A stretch of 64,000 nt of DNA from JAUYQR01 sp050632395 (GTDB taxonomy: Bacteria; Pseudomonadota; Alphaproteobacteria; Rhodobacterales; Rhodobacteraceae): positions 248,001 to 312,000 of the forward strand of contig NZ_CP192600.1 of assembly GCF_050632395.1 (NCBI RefSeq). The letters run 5' to 3'. The notes beneath the pieces were generated by a model. The model was given only the letters and a program-made list of their open reading frames with translations, searched no databases and was not told where the DNA came from. Of the stretch, positions 52,933 through 62,116 are shown piece after piece (position 1 is the stretch's first letter; every line of letters begins with the position of its first letter). Both the position numbers and the translations under genes were made by a program.

Positions 52933-53558
52933 CTGCAGGCCAGTTGATTGCTGGCGTCGATGTTTCACGTGAAACAGTCGATAAACTGCGTTTCTTCGAA
53001 GCGTTGGTTCGCCGCTGGACACCCGCAATCAACCTGATATCGCCTTCTAGCATCTTGGATCTTTGGGGGCGCCATGTCATTGATTCTGCGCAACTTTTCC
53101 ACCTTCTCACGAAGGACAGCAGCAGTTGGTTGGACGTCGGCTCAGGCGCCGGCTTCCCTGGTCTCGTCATTGCCATTCTTGCGCGTGAAAAACAGCCATC
53201 CCTTGAAGTCACTCTTATCGAGTCCGACCAGCGCAAGGCCACCTTTCTGCGCGAAGCGGCCCGTCAGCTTTCCCTTGAATGCAAAGTTCTAGCGCAGCGT
53301 GCCGAAACCGTGCCGCCAATTGGTGCAGATGTGCTTTCCGCTCGCGCATTCTCCTCGCTTTCCTCGCTTCTCCCGATCGCCGACCGTCATCTCGCGGCCA
53401 GCGGCACGGCAATCTTCCCAAAAGGCAAAACCTGGCGCGACGAGGTTGAAGAAGCCAGAAAGGGGTGGTCATTCACCCTTGATGCGGTGCAAAGCGTGTC
53501 TGACGAAGACGCCGCCATACTAGTCCTGAGAGAGATAGCCCGTGTCCCCCACCGCTGA
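52929..53558 (+). CDS. rsmG: 16S rRNA (guanine-527-N7) methyltransferase RsmG (GidB)
   Basis: 209 residues from a TTG start overlapping the mnmG stop (TTGA). SAM motif WLDVGSGAGFPGLV and the acidic motif VTLIESDQRKATFL. Methylates G527 of 16S rRNA. The perfect parS sequence at 52961-52976 is part of the coding sequence and encodes residues DVSRET near the N-terminus (about residues 11-16). Confidence 0.92.
   Translation: MTAGQLIAGVDVSRETVDKLRFFEALVRRWTPAINLISPSSILDLWGRHVIDSAQLFHLLTKDSSSWLDVGSGAGFPGLVIAILAREKQPSLEVTLIESDQRKATFLREAARQLSLECKVLAQRAETVPPIGADVLSARAFSSLSSLLPIADRHLAASGTAIFPKGKTWRDEVEEARKGWSFTLDAVQSVSDEDAAILVLREIARVPHR
52961..52976. other. parS: parS centromere site (perfect consensus) inside rsmG
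   Basis: TGTTTCACGTGAAACA is an exact match to the chromosomal parS consensus. It lies in frame within rsmG (codons for DVSRET), 1.9 kb from the first site and about 6 kb right of oriC, just upstream of parA-parB. ParB would nucleate here and spread. Confidence 0.92.
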
Positions 53559-54348
53559 CGGCCCCCGCCCCCACATCATTGCACTGGCGAACCAGAAGGG
53601 CGGCGTTGGCAAGACCACCACTGCAATCAACCTTGCCGCTGGCCTTGCCGAAATTGGTTTTCGCGTGCTGCTTGTGGACATTGACCCTCAGGGAAACGCT
53701 TCCACCGGCCTCGGCATAGCCCCGCAAAATCGAAAGCTCACAAGCTATGATTTGATAGTAGATGGCGTCAGTGCACAAGATGTGGTGCAGAAAACCGCCA
53801 TCGACTCCGTTTGGATCATACCGGCCAACGCGGACCTCTCCTCTGCTGACCTCGAGATTGTCTCCCATGAAAAGCGCAGCTTCCTGCTGCACGACGCGCT
53901 TCGCCAGCCCGATCTCGATTCCTACGCCTTCGACTACCTGCTGATCGACTGTCCCCCGTCCCTTAGCCTTCTGACGATCAATGCAATGGTTGCGGCCGAC
54001 TCGGTCCTTGTCCCCCTTCAATGCGAATTCTTCGCTCTCGAGGGGTTGTCGCAACTCATGCTTACAATCCGTGACGTTCGGCGCTCCGCCAACCCGGCGC
54101 TCCGTATCGAAGGCATTGTCCTGACTATGCATGACATGCGAAACAAGCTGACCTCGCAGGTCGAGGCGGACGCCAGGGCGACAATGGGGGACGTCGTGAT
54201 GAAGACGACCATTCCGCGAAACGTCCGCGTAAGCGAGGCTCCGTCCCACGCCTTACCGGTGCTATCCTACGATACGGCCTCCAAAGGAGCAGTCGCCTAT
54301 CGCGCGCTGGCCAAAGAGCTCGCGAATAAAAGAAAAACGGTTCGATAA
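53542..54348 (+). CDS. parA: Chromosome-partitioning ATPase ParA
   Basis: 268 residues from a GTG start overlapping rsmG by 17 bases. Deviant Walker A QKGGVGKTTTAINLAAG, then IDIDPQGNASTGLG and LLIDCPPSLSLLT. It forms a DNA-bound gradient that moves ParB-parS and segregates origins. Short (no N-terminal regulatory domain), typical of chromosomal type Ia/II Soj proteins. Confidence 0.96.
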   Translation: MSPTADGPRPHIIALANQKGGVGKTTTAINLAAGLAEIGFRVLLVDIDPQGNASTGLGIAPQNRKLTSYDLIVDGVSAQDVVQKTAIDSVWIIPANADLSSADLEIVSHEKRSFLLHDALRQPDLDSYAFDYLLIDCPPSLSLLTINAMVAADSVLVPLQCEFFALEGLSQLMLTIRDVRRSANPALRIEGIVLTMHDMRNKLTSQVEADARATMGDVVMKTTIPRNVRVSEAPSHALPVLSYDTASKGAVAYRALAKELANKRKTVR

Positions 54349-54363
54349 CAAAGGCTTGGTTCC

Positions 54364-55284
54364 GTGACCCGAAAAGATGAAAAACGTGGCCTAGGCCGTG
54401 GCCTCTCGGCTCTGATGGCGGATGTGAACCTGTCCAGTGCTGATTCGGTCGCCGGCGACCGCCGAAGCGAACAGCTGGTTCCGGTCGAAAATCTTGAGCC
54501 AAACCCGCAGCAGCCGCGAATCGACTTTGGTCAGCAAGAGCTTCAAAGCCTCGCCGATTCGATCCGGCAGAAGGGCGTCATCCAACCCCTTATCGTCCGC
54601 GCCAAAGGCGAGACTGGAAAATTCGAGATCGTCGCCGGCGAGCGGCGCTGGCGGGCCGCTCAGCTCGCCCAACTTCACGAAGTTCCGGTCATCGTCCGTG
54701 ATCTGACCGACGGAGAAGTGCTCGAAATCGCGATCATCGAGAACATCCAGCGCGAGAATCTGAATGCAATCGAAGAGGCGCTCGGATTTCGCCAGCTGAT
54801 GACACGCTTTGGCCACACGCAGGAAAAGCTGGCCGAAGCGCTCAGCCGCAGCCGCAGCCACGTGGCCAACCTCCTCCGCCTTCTCCAGCTGCCGGATGAG
54901 GTGCAGTCGATGGTTCGCGCCGGTACCCTCACAGCAGGCCACGCCCGCGCGCTGATCGGCTGCCCGGACCCGCTTGATCTGGCAAAACGGGTGGTCGGCA
55001 AAGGCCTCTCGGTTCGTGAAACCGAAGCTTTGGTGCGCGCCAGCGCAGTTCCGCGCGGCAAAGGCGGGCAGGGGCCGCGCGGTCGGCAGATCCAGAAAGA
55101 CGCCGACACTCTGGCAATCGAAGCCGACCTTTCGGCCAATCTCCGGATGCCGGTTCAGATCATGCACGAACCCGGTGGTGACAAAGGCCAACTCATCATT
55201 CGCTACAATTCTCTCGATGACCTCGATATGTTGTGCCGCATCCTTTCCCTTATACCAAGGGATGCGGACATGAGCGATTATTAG
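54364..55284 (+). CDS. parB: Chromosome-partitioning protein ParB
   Basis: 306 residues from GTG at 54364, 15 bases after parA. CTP-binding ParB/Srx domain: GQQELQSLADSIRQKGVIQPL, GERRWRAAQLA, ENIQRENLNAIEEA, then helix-turn-helix DNA-binding domain FGHTQEKLAEALSRSRSHVAN. It binds the two parS sites seen 1.4-3.3 kb upstream. Stop overlaps that of convergent hemW by four bases. Confidence 0.96.
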   Translation: MTRKDEKRGLGRGLSALMADVNLSSADSVAGDRRSEQLVPVENLEPNPQQPRIDFGQQELQSLADSIRQKGVIQPLIVRAKGETGKFEIVAGERRWRAAQLAQLHEVPVIVRDLTDGEVLEIAIIENIQRENLNAIEEALGFRQLMTRFGHTQEKLAEALSRSRSHVANLLRLLQLPDEVQSMVRAGTLTAGHARALIGCPDPLDLAKRVVGKGLSVRETEALVRASAVPRGKGGQGPRGRQIQKDADTLAIEADLSANLRMPVQIMHEPGGDKGQLIIRYNSLDDLDMLCRILSLIPRDADMSDY

Positions 55285-56483
55285 CGCGCGGACTGCCGTC
55301 CTGCCAACAACGCGCGCAGCACTCCGTTCAACACCATGCGACCCTGCGCCGTGGCGCGCATGGTCTCGTCCCTGACTTCGATCATGCCGAGGTCGGCCAG
55401 TTCGGCAACCGCAGCCGCGGGCAATTCCTCGCCCGCCAGCGACCCGTACCAAGCCAATGACGCGCCCTCCCGCAGCCGCATCGCCATCATCAGATATTCC
55501 ACCGCCTGCTCGGTACCCGAAAGGCGCGCCCGCGGCATCTCGCCCGGCCTCCCGCCCAACACGTCATCGAGCCACTTGCCGGGACTGCGCGGCGCTTCGG
55601 TTGCAAGCCGCGCGTCGCCCAAGGTCAGGCGCCCGTGCGCGCCCGGTCCAATCCCGGCATAGTCACCCATCCGCCAATAAATCAGGTTGTGCCGCGACTC
55701 CGCCCCGGGCTTCGCATGGTTCGAAACTTCATAGGCCGGCAGTCCCGCCGCGTCGCACATACCTTGGGTCAGTTCGAACATGTCCGCCGAAAGGTCTTCA
55801 TCCGGCAACCCGCCAAGCAGCTTCTGGGCATGCATCCGCTGGAAAACGGTGCCATCCTCGATCGTCAACTGGTAAAGCGAGATATGGTCTGTCCCAAGGC
55901 CAAGCGCCGTTGAAAGCTCCCGCTCCCAATCGCCTAGACTCTGATCCTGCCGCGCATAGATCAGGTCAATGCTCACCCGGTCGAACACATCCTGGGCAAT
56001 TCCAATCGCCCGCCGCGCCTCATCGCTTGAGTGAAGCCGTCCGAGCCGGCGCAAAGAGTTGTCGTCAAGCGCCTGAATTCCCAAGGAAACCCGGTTCACC
56101 CCGGCCGCCGCATAGCCCTCAAAGCGGCCGATCTCGACCGAACCTGGGTTGGCCTCCAGTGTCACTTCCAGATCATTGGCCAGCGCCCAAGACTGACCAA
56201 TACGTTCCAGAATGGCGGCCACCAGCGACGGCTGCATCAGCGACGGCGTTCCGCCACCGAAGAACACCGTGTTCAGAACCCGCCCCTTGGTCTCGGCGGC
56301 AACCCGGTCGATCTCACGCAGGTAGGCGGTCTGCCAGTCGCCTTGGTCAATGCTGGTGGCGACGTGGCTGTTGAAATCGCAATACGGACATTTCGATTGG
56401 CAGAACGGCCAGTGCAGATATAGACCGAAGCCCGCGCTGCGCCAATCCTTCCCGCCTGCATTCTCCGGCGTCACGCAAAACAC
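55281..56483 (-). CDS. hemW: Radical SAM HemW (heme chaperone-like, former HemN-like)
   Basis: 400 residues. Radical SAM motif CQSKCPYCDF (Cys x3 Cys x2 Cys), GGGTPSLMQ, EANPGSVE and a C-terminal HemN-like domain (ALGLGTDHISLYQLTIEDGT). The HemW branch binds heme and lacks the coproporphyrinogen oxidase activity, so this is best called HemW rather than HemN. Part of leftward operon rph-rdgB-hemW with a 13-base overlap to rdgB. Confidence 0.92.
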   Translation of the reverse strand: MFCVTPENAGGKDWRSAGFGLYLHWPFCQSKCPYCDFNSHVATSIDQGDWQTAYLREIDRVAAETKGRVLNTVFFGGGTPSLMQPSLVAAILERIGQSWALANDLEVTLEANPGSVEIGRFEGYAAAGVNRVSLGIQALDDNSLRRLGRLHSSDEARRAIGIAQDVFDRVSIDLIYARQDQSLGDWERELSTALGLGTDHISLYQLTIEDGTVFQRMHAQKLLGGLPDEDLSADMFELTQGMCDAAGLPAYEVSNHAKPGAESRHNLIYWRMGDYAGIGPGAHGRLTLGDARLATEAPRSPGKWLDDVLGGRPGEMPRARLSGTEQAVEYLMMAMRLREGASLAWYGSLAGEELPAAAVAELADLGMIEVRDETMRATAQGRMVLNGVLRALLAGRQSAR

Positions 56484-57082
56484 TCCGCAACCATTTTACG
56501 AAACGCGTCTGCCCTGTGGCTGACTTGGTTCTTCTCCCATCGGTCCATCTCGCCGCAGGTAATCTCTTGTCCGTCCGGCACGAACATCGGGTCAAACCCG
56601 TGCCCTTGGTCGCCTCGCGGCGGCCAGATCAGCCGTCCTTGCATGATCCCCTCAAACGCCCGGTCCGATCCATCGGGCCATGCCAAAACAAGCGTGCAAT
56701 GAAACGCAGCCCGCCAAGGCTCCTCCGCCCCGGCCGCCAGCAATGCATCCCACACCCGCCGCATGCCGAGGTCAAAGTCACGACCAGTCTCTGTAGTGGC
56801 CCAATCCGCGGTATAAACCCCCGGCGCCCCCCCCAGGGCCTCGACGCTCAGCCCGGAATCGTCCGCCAGCGCCGGCAGTCCCGACGCCACTGCCGCTGCA
56901 TGTGCCTTGATCCGTGCGTTGCCGACAAAGGTCGTCTCGGTTTCCTCCGGCTCGACCAGGCCCAGATCGCCCGCGCTGACCACACTCACCCCATAAGGCT
57001 CCAGCAACCGCGAGATTTCCTCAAGCTTGCCCTTGTTGTGCGTGGCCAGAACCAGCTTGTCACCCTGCCCGAGGCGCATCAA
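56471..57082 (-). CDS. rdgB: RdgB/HAM1 non-canonical purine NTP pyrophosphatase
   Basis: 203 residues. VLATHNKGKLEEISRLL substrate loop, ETETTFVGNARIKAHAA, ADDSGLSVEALGGAPGVY and SHRADAFRKMV at the C-terminus. Removes dITP and XTP from the nucleotide pool. ATG overlaps the stop of rph (ATGA) and its end overlaps hemW by 13 bases. Confidence 0.95.
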   Translation of the reverse strand: MMRLGQGDKLVLATHNKGKLEEISRLLEPYGVSVVSAGDLGLVEPEETETTFVGNARIKAHAAAVASGLPALADDSGLSVEALGGAPGVYTADWATTETGRDFDLGMRRVWDALLAAGAEEPWRAAFHCTLVLAWPDGSDRAFEGIMQGRLIWPPRGDQGHGFDPMFVPDGQEITCGEMDRWEKNQVSHRADAFRKMVAECFA

Positions 57083-57795
57083 AGACCAAGCGCGGCTTTC
57101 TGCGCAGCCACCAGCGCATCGGTCCCGGCCTGTGCCAGATCCAGCAACTCCGACATTTCCTGCCGCGAGAACGAGGCGCCTTCGGCCGACATCTGCACTT
57201 CCACTAGCCGCCCGGCACCGGTCAGCACGAAGTTGCCATCGGTTCCGGCCGTCGAATCTTCGGCATAGTCCAGATCAAGCACCGGCTGGCCGGCATAAAT
57301 GCCACAAGACACCGCCGCGATATGGTCGAGCATCGGGTCGCTGACCACCACGCCAGACGCCATCAACTTGCGCACCGCAAGCCGCAATGCCACCCATCCG
57401 CCAGTGATCGACGCACAGCGCGTGCCACCATCCGCTTGCAATACGTCGCAGTCGATGACGATCTGCCGCTCGCCCAGCGCGTTCCGGTCGACACCAGCCC
57501 GCAGACATCGACCGATAAGACGTTGAATTTCTTGCGTTCTACCAGATTGTTTTCCCGCAGCCGCCTCGCGTCGGGTGCGGCTGTTTGTGGCGCGCGGCAA
57601 CATTCCGTATTCCGCTGTCACCCAGCCTTGCCCGGTGTTCTTCAAAAACGGCGGCGGCTTGTCCTCGATCGTGGCCGAGCACAGCACATGGGTTTCGCCC
57701 ATCTTGATCAAGCAAGACCCTTCCGCGTGCTTCATCACGCCGGTTTCGATTGAAACCGGCCGCAGTTCACTTAACTTCCTGCCTGACGGGCGCAT
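57079..57795 (-). CDS. rph: Ribonuclease PH
   Basis: 238 residues from the ATG at 57795, the usual start (MRPSGRKLSELRP); a longer frame extends upstream but opposes the hrcA gene. Conserved blocks TGQGWVTAEYGMLPRATNSR, the RLIGRCLRAGVD, and CDVLQADGGTRCASITGG. Trims tRNA 3' ends with phosphate. 73 bases separate it from the divergent hrcA start. Confidence 0.95.
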   Translation of the reverse strand: MRPSGRKLSELRPVSIETGVMKHAEGSCLIKMGETHVLCSATIEDKPPPFLKNTGQGWVTAEYGMLPRATNSRTRREAAAGKQSGRTQEIQRLIGRCLRAGVDRNALGERQIVIDCDVLQADGGTRCASITGGWVALRLAVRKLMASGVVVSDPMLDHIAAVSCGIYAGQPVLDLDYAEDSTAGTDGNFVLTGAGRLVEVQMSAEGASFSRQEMSELLDLAQAGTDALVAAQKAALGL

Positions 57796-57868
57796 GAGCC
57801 GACCTTTCCATGAGACGCGGACACATACGCAAGCAAGGACCATTGATGCAACCCCGAACGCACCTGCG

Positions 57869-58939
57869 ATGACCGACGCAAGCACGATCCTGTCAGACAT
57901 GAACGACCGCACCCGCGAGGTGTTTCGCCTTGTGGTGGAACAGTATCTCAGTTCCGGCGGCCCTGTCGGTTCCCGCACCCTCACCCGCACCCTCACGGAA
58001 AAAGTCTCTGCCGCCACCGTGCGCAACGTGATGCAGGATCTGGAATACCTCGGCCTCCTCGACAGCCCGCATGTCTCGGCAGGTCGGGTTCCGACGCAAC
58101 TGGGATTGCGGATGTTTGTCGACAGCCTCCTCGAAATCGGCTCGGTCGCCCCCGAAGACCAAGAAAAGATCGACGCGACGATGGGCGGCAACGATCCAGA
58201 CGTGTCCACCCTTCTCGATCAGGTCGGCGCGGCCCTCTCAGGTATCACTCGCGGCGCCAGCCTTGTTCTTGCACCAAAGCGCGAAGCGCCAATCCGGCAT
58301 ATCGAATTTGTCAGCTTGGCGCCGGACCGCGCGCTCGTCGTGCTGGTTTTCGCAGACGGTCAGGTGGAAAACCGAATCTTCACCCCACCCCCCGGCCAGA
58401 CGCCCTCTTCGATGCGCGAGGCCGCGAATTTCCTCAACGCCCTTGCCGAAGGCCGCACTCTCACCGATCTGCGCCGCTCGATCGCCAAGGAAATCGCCCA
58501 GCGGCGTCAGGAAATCGACGCTCTCGCCCGTGATCTTGTCGAAAGTGGCATCGCGCTGTGGGAAAATGCGGGGGAAAGCTCGGAACGCCTGTTGGTGCGG
58601 GGCCGCTCCAACCTGATAGAAGACGTCTCCGACGCGTCCGAGATTGACCGGATTCGCACCCTTTTCGATGACCTCGAACGCAAGCGCGACATCGCGGAAT
58701 TCCTTGGTCTGGCCGAGACGGGCGAGGGCGTGCGCATTTTTATCGGCTCCGAGAACAAGCTTTTTTCACTTTCCGGTTCAAGTCTGGTGGTTTCTCCCTA
58801 TATGAACGCTGATCGGAAAATCATCGGTGCGGTGGGCGTGATTGGTCCGACTCGGCTGAACTATGGCCGGATCGTCCCGATCGTTGACTACACCGCCCAA
58901 CTGGTGGGCCGCCTTGTCTCGGATCGGGGCAAGGGCTGA
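57869..58939 (+). CDS. hrcA: Heat-inducible transcription repressor HrcA
   Basis: 356 residues from the ATG at 57869 (further in-frame codons reach 57575 but lie over rph). Winged helix region GGPVGSRTLTRTLTEKVSAATVR, then GRVPTQLGLRMFVDSL, a GAF-like middle and the C-terminal LVVSPYMNADRKIIGAVGVIGPTRLNY. Represses groESL or dnaK operons via CIRCE; no CIRCE inverted repeat is seen upstream here. Followed by grpE after 21 bases. Confidence 0.93.
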   Translation: MTDASTILSDMNDRTREVFRLVVEQYLSSGGPVGSRTLTRTLTEKVSAATVRNVMQDLEYLGLLDSPHVSAGRVPTQLGLRMFVDSLLEIGSVAPEDQEKIDATMGGNDPDVSTLLDQVGAALSGITRGASLVLAPKREAPIRHIEFVSLAPDRALVVLVFADGQVENRIFTPPPGQTPSSMREAANFLNALAEGRTLTDLRRSIAKEIAQRRQEIDALARDLVESGIALWENAGESSERLLVRGRSNLIEDVSDASEIDRIRTLFDDLERKRDIAEFLGLAETGEGVRIFIGSENKLFSLSGSSLVVSPYMNADRKIIGAVGVIGPTRLNYGRIVPIVDYTAQLVGRLVSDRGKG

Positions 58940-58960
58940 AACGAAGACGAGGACGTTAAG

Positions 58961-59491
58961 ATGGCGCAGGAAGAAACCGCTCCGCAAGAGATGGAGCTGG
59001 ATCAAGCGGATATGGCCGCGGCTAATGACGAGATCGAGGCGCTGAAGGCCGAGCGCGACGATCTGCGTGACAAGTTCATGCGCGCGCTGGCTGATGCGGA
59101 AAACTCGCGCAAGCGTGCCGACCGTGATCGTCGCGAAGCCGAACAGTATGGCAGCACGCGCCTGGCCCGCGATCTTCTGCCGGTGTTCGACAACCTCAAG
59201 CGCGCGCTGAACGCGGTTAACGACGACCAGCGCGCCGCCGCCTCGGCTCTGATCGAGGGGGTGGAACTGACCCTGCGTGAGCTTATCACCGTGATGACCC
59301 GCCACGGCATGACCCCGATTGCGCCCGAGATTGGTGAGGTTTTCGACCCGCAGACGCATCAGGCAATGTTCGAGGCGCCCGTCGCGGGCACCAAGGCCGG
59401 CCAGATCATCCAGGTGATGACCGAAGGCTTCCTGCTGCACGACCGCCTGTTGCGCCCCGCACAGGTTGGCGTATCGTCAAATCCGCAATAG
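58961..59491 (+). CDS. grpE: GrpE nucleotide-exchange factor
   Basis: 176 residues. Long N-terminal coiled coil (EIEALKAERDDLRDKFMRALADAEN), then RKRADRDRREAEQYG, LPVFDNLKRALNAV and the C-terminal beta domain EVFDPQTHQAMFEAPV. Opens DnaK for ADP release. hrcA-grpE is a common alphaproteobacterial pair; dnaK is not in this window. TAG stop abuts the TAG of convergent mutS in TAGCTA, leaving no intergenic space. Confidence 0.95.
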   Translation: MAQEETAPQEMELDQADMAAANDEIEALKAERDDLRDKFMRALADAENSRKRADRDRREAEQYGSTRLARDLLPVFDNLKRALNAVNDDQRAAASALIEGVELTLRELITVMTRHGMTPIAPEIGEVFDPQTHQAMFEAPVAGTKAGQIIQVMTEGFLLHDRLLRPAQVGVSSNPQ

Positions 59492-62116
59492 CTACAGCAA
59501 GCCCTTGATTTCATAGATAAGCCGCAGCGCTTCGATGGGCGTAAGCTCGTCGGGGTGAACATCGCGCAACCGCGCTTCCACCACTGATTGCTTCGGCGCT
59601 GCCTGCGCCGCAACCACTGGGGCCGCCCGGAACAGTGGCAGGTCGTCGATAAGCGCCGCCTGCTTGCCACCCTCCCGTTCGCCCTTCTCCAGCGCCTCGA
59701 GAACCACCTTCGCCCGCTCAACCACGCTTGCCGGCAACCCCGCTAGCCGTGCCACCTGCACCCCGTAGGAACGGTCCGCCGCGCCTTTCCTGACCTCGTG
59801 CAGGAAGATAACGTCCCCTTCCCATTCCTTCACGCTGACGGTGGCGTTTTCCACCCCGGCCAGCTTCCCCGCCAAGGCCGTCATCTCGTGGTAATGCGTG
59901 GCAAACAGCGCGCGGCAGCGGTTCACCTCGTGCAGATGCTCCAGCGTCGCCCAGGCAATCGACAGCCCGTCATAGGTCGCCGTTCCGCGCCCGATCTCGT
60001 CCAGAATAACCAGCGCCCGGTCATCCGCCTGATTCAGGATCGCCGCCGTCTCCACCATCTCGACCATGAAGGTCGATCGTCCGCGCGCCAGATCATCCGC
60101 CGCACCAACCCGGCTGAACAGCTGGCTGACCAGCCCGATCCGTGCTGATGTGGCTGGTACAAAGCTTCCCGCCTGGGCAAGAAGTGCAATCAGCGCGTTC
60201 TGCCGCAGGAATGTGGATTTACCCGCCATGTTCGGCCCGGTCAAAAGCCAGATCGCCGGCGTCTCCGCCTCGGTCAGCGCGCAATCGTTCGCTACGAACG
60301 GCCCGGCGCCCTGTCGCCTCAGCGCCCGCTCCACCACCGGATGCCGCCCGCCCGTGACCACAAAGGCGCGGCTGGCATCGACCACCGGTTCAACCCAGCT
60401 TTCGGCGGCCGCAAGATCGGCAAAGGCTGCCGTGAGGTCAATCTCCGCCAGCGCCCGCGCTGCCAGTCCGATTGGCCCCGCAGCCGCCAGAATCTCGCGC
60501 TTTAGGCCATCATAGTGACGTTTTTCAATTTCCAGCGCATGGTTTCCAGCATTTAGAATGCGCGTCTCGATCTCGTTCAGCGGAACCGTCGTAAAGCGCA
60601 CCTGACCCGCCGTCGTTTGCCGGTGGATGAAGGTTTCCGGCATCGCACGCATCCGGTCTTCATGCGTAGTCGTCACCTCGATGAAGTAGCCCAGCACGTT
60701 GTTGTGCTTGATCTTCAGCCCCGACACGCCCGTCAGCGCGACATACTCCGCTTGCATCCGCCCGATCACGCCGCGCCCCTCGTCCCGCAAGGACCGCGTC
60801 TCATCCAGCTCCGCGTCATATCCCGTCGCGATGAACCCGCCGTCGCGCGCCAACAGCGGGGGTTCGGCCACCAGCGCACGGTCCAGAAGCGCCACCAGCG
60901 CCTCATGCCCGCGCAAGGCCTCCGCCGTCTTAACCAGAAGCGCTGGCGCGTCCGCCAATTGCCCCGCAATCCGCTCCGCCTGCTCCAGCCCCGCCCGGAT
61001 AGCCCCCAGATCACGCGGCCCGCCGCGATCCAGCGCAATCCGCGACAACGCGCGGTCGATATCCGGCACCCGCCGCAGCGCGTCCCGCAGGGTTTCGCGC
61101 AACCGGGCGTCCTCGCATAGCGCCTTCACCGCCTCCAGACGCCGGTGGATCAGCCCAAGGTCAAGCGACGGTGCGGAAAGCCTGCGTTCAAGCAACCGCG
61201 CGCCCCCGGCAGTCACCGTCCGGTCCACCGCCGCCAGCAACGATCCCTCGCGCCCGCCCGAAAGTGCAGCGGTCAATTCAAGATTGCGCCGCGTCGCCGC
61301 GTCGATCTGCAAGGTGCCGCCCTGCAACTCCTTCACTGGCGGCCGCATCAGCGGCAAACGCCCCCGTTGCGTCAGATGCAGATAGTCGACCAATGCCCCC
61401 ATCGCCGAAACTTCGGCCCGGTCAAAGCTGCCGAACGCATCCAGAGACCCCACGCCAAACATCTCGCACAGCCGCTTTTCTGCCCCCGCAGAGTCAAAGC
61501 TGCCGCGCGACAACGGCGTCACAGAAGCACCCATTTCCGCGATGTTAGAGACTATTTCACGCTCCCGCGCCTCACTCACCAACACCTCGCGCGGAGCAAG
61601 GCGTGCAAGGTCGGGGCCAAGCCGGGCCAGGCTTGACGGCATTACCCGGAACTCGCCGGTCGAGATATCAGCCCAGGCCAGCGCCGCCTGATCGCGCACC
61701 TCGGCAAAGGCGCACAGAAAGTTATGCCGGCGCGCCTCCAGCAGTGAATCCTCGGTCAGCGTGCCGGGCGTAACCAGCCGCACCACATCACGCCGCACCA
61801 CCGCCTTGTAGCCGCGCTTCTTCGCCTCCGCCGGATCTTCCAGCTGTTCTGCAATTGCCACGCGAAAGCCCTTGCGGATCAGCGTCAGCAGATACCCCTC
61901 GGCGGCATGTACCGGCACGCCGCACATCGCGATCGGCTCGCCTTGATGAAACCCCCGCTTCGTCAGCGCAATGTCCAGCGCTGCCGAGGCTGCGACAGCA
62001 TCATCGAAGAACATCTCGTAAAAATCGCCCATCCGGTAGAACAACAGCGCACTAGGGTTCTGCGCCTTGATCTCCAGATACTGCGCCATCATCGGCGTGG
62101 TGGCGTCGTCGCTCAC
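59492..62116 (-). CDS. mutS: DNA mismatch repair protein MutS
   Basis: 874 residues. GTG start at 62116-62114; MMAQYLEIKAQNPSALLFYRMGDFYEMF is the MutS I mismatch-recognition domain with the Phe-x-Glu motif. C-terminal ATPase: Walker A GPNMAGKSTFLRQ, EIGRGTATYDGL and ATHYHEM. Detects base mismatches with MutL. Starts immediately after the aldo/keto reductase stop, so the two are translationally coupled; a weak alternative start is the MMAQ at residue 9. Confidence 0.95.
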   Translation of the reverse strand: MSDDATTPMMAQYLEIKAQNPSALLFYRMGDFYEMFFDDAVAASAALDIALTKRGFHQGEPIAMCGVPVHAAEGYLLTLIRKGFRVAIAEQLEDPAEAKKRGYKAVVRRDVVRLVTPGTLTEDSLLEARRHNFLCAFAEVRDQAALAWADISTGEFRVMPSSLARLGPDLARLAPREVLVSEAREREIVSNIAEMGASVTPLSRGSFDSAGAEKRLCEMFGVGSLDAFGSFDRAEVSAMGALVDYLHLTQRGRLPLMRPPVKELQGGTLQIDAATRRNLELTAALSGGREGSLLAAVDRTVTAGGARLLERRLSAPSLDLGLIHRRLEAVKALCEDARLRETLRDALRRVPDIDRALSRIALDRGGPRDLGAIRAGLEQAERIAGQLADAPALLVKTAEALRGHEALVALLDRALVAEPPLLARDGGFIATGYDAELDETRSLRDEGRGVIGRMQAEYVALTGVSGLKIKHNNVLGYFIEVTTTHEDRMRAMPETFIHRQTTAGQVRFTTVPLNEIETRILNAGNHALEIEKRHYDGLKREILAAAGPIGLAARALAEIDLTAAFADLAAAESWVEPVVDASRAFVVTGGRHPVVERALRRQGAGPFVANDCALTEAETPAIWLLTGPNMAGKSTFLRQNALIALLAQAGSFVPATSARIGLVSQLFSRVGAADDLARGRSTFMVEMVETAAILNQADDRALVILDEIGRGTATYDGLSIAWATLEHLHEVNRCRALFATHYHEMTALAGKLAGVENATVSVKEWEGDVIFLHEVRKGAADRSYGVQVARLAGLPASVVERAKVVLEALEKGEREGGKQAALIDDLPLFRAAPVVAAQAAPKQSVVEARLRDVHPDELTPIEALRLIYEIKGLL

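Noticed and set aside
57796..57868. CIRCE element expected upstream of hrcA
   Set aside because: No TTAGCACTC/GAGTGCTAA-like inverted repeat in the 73-base gap.
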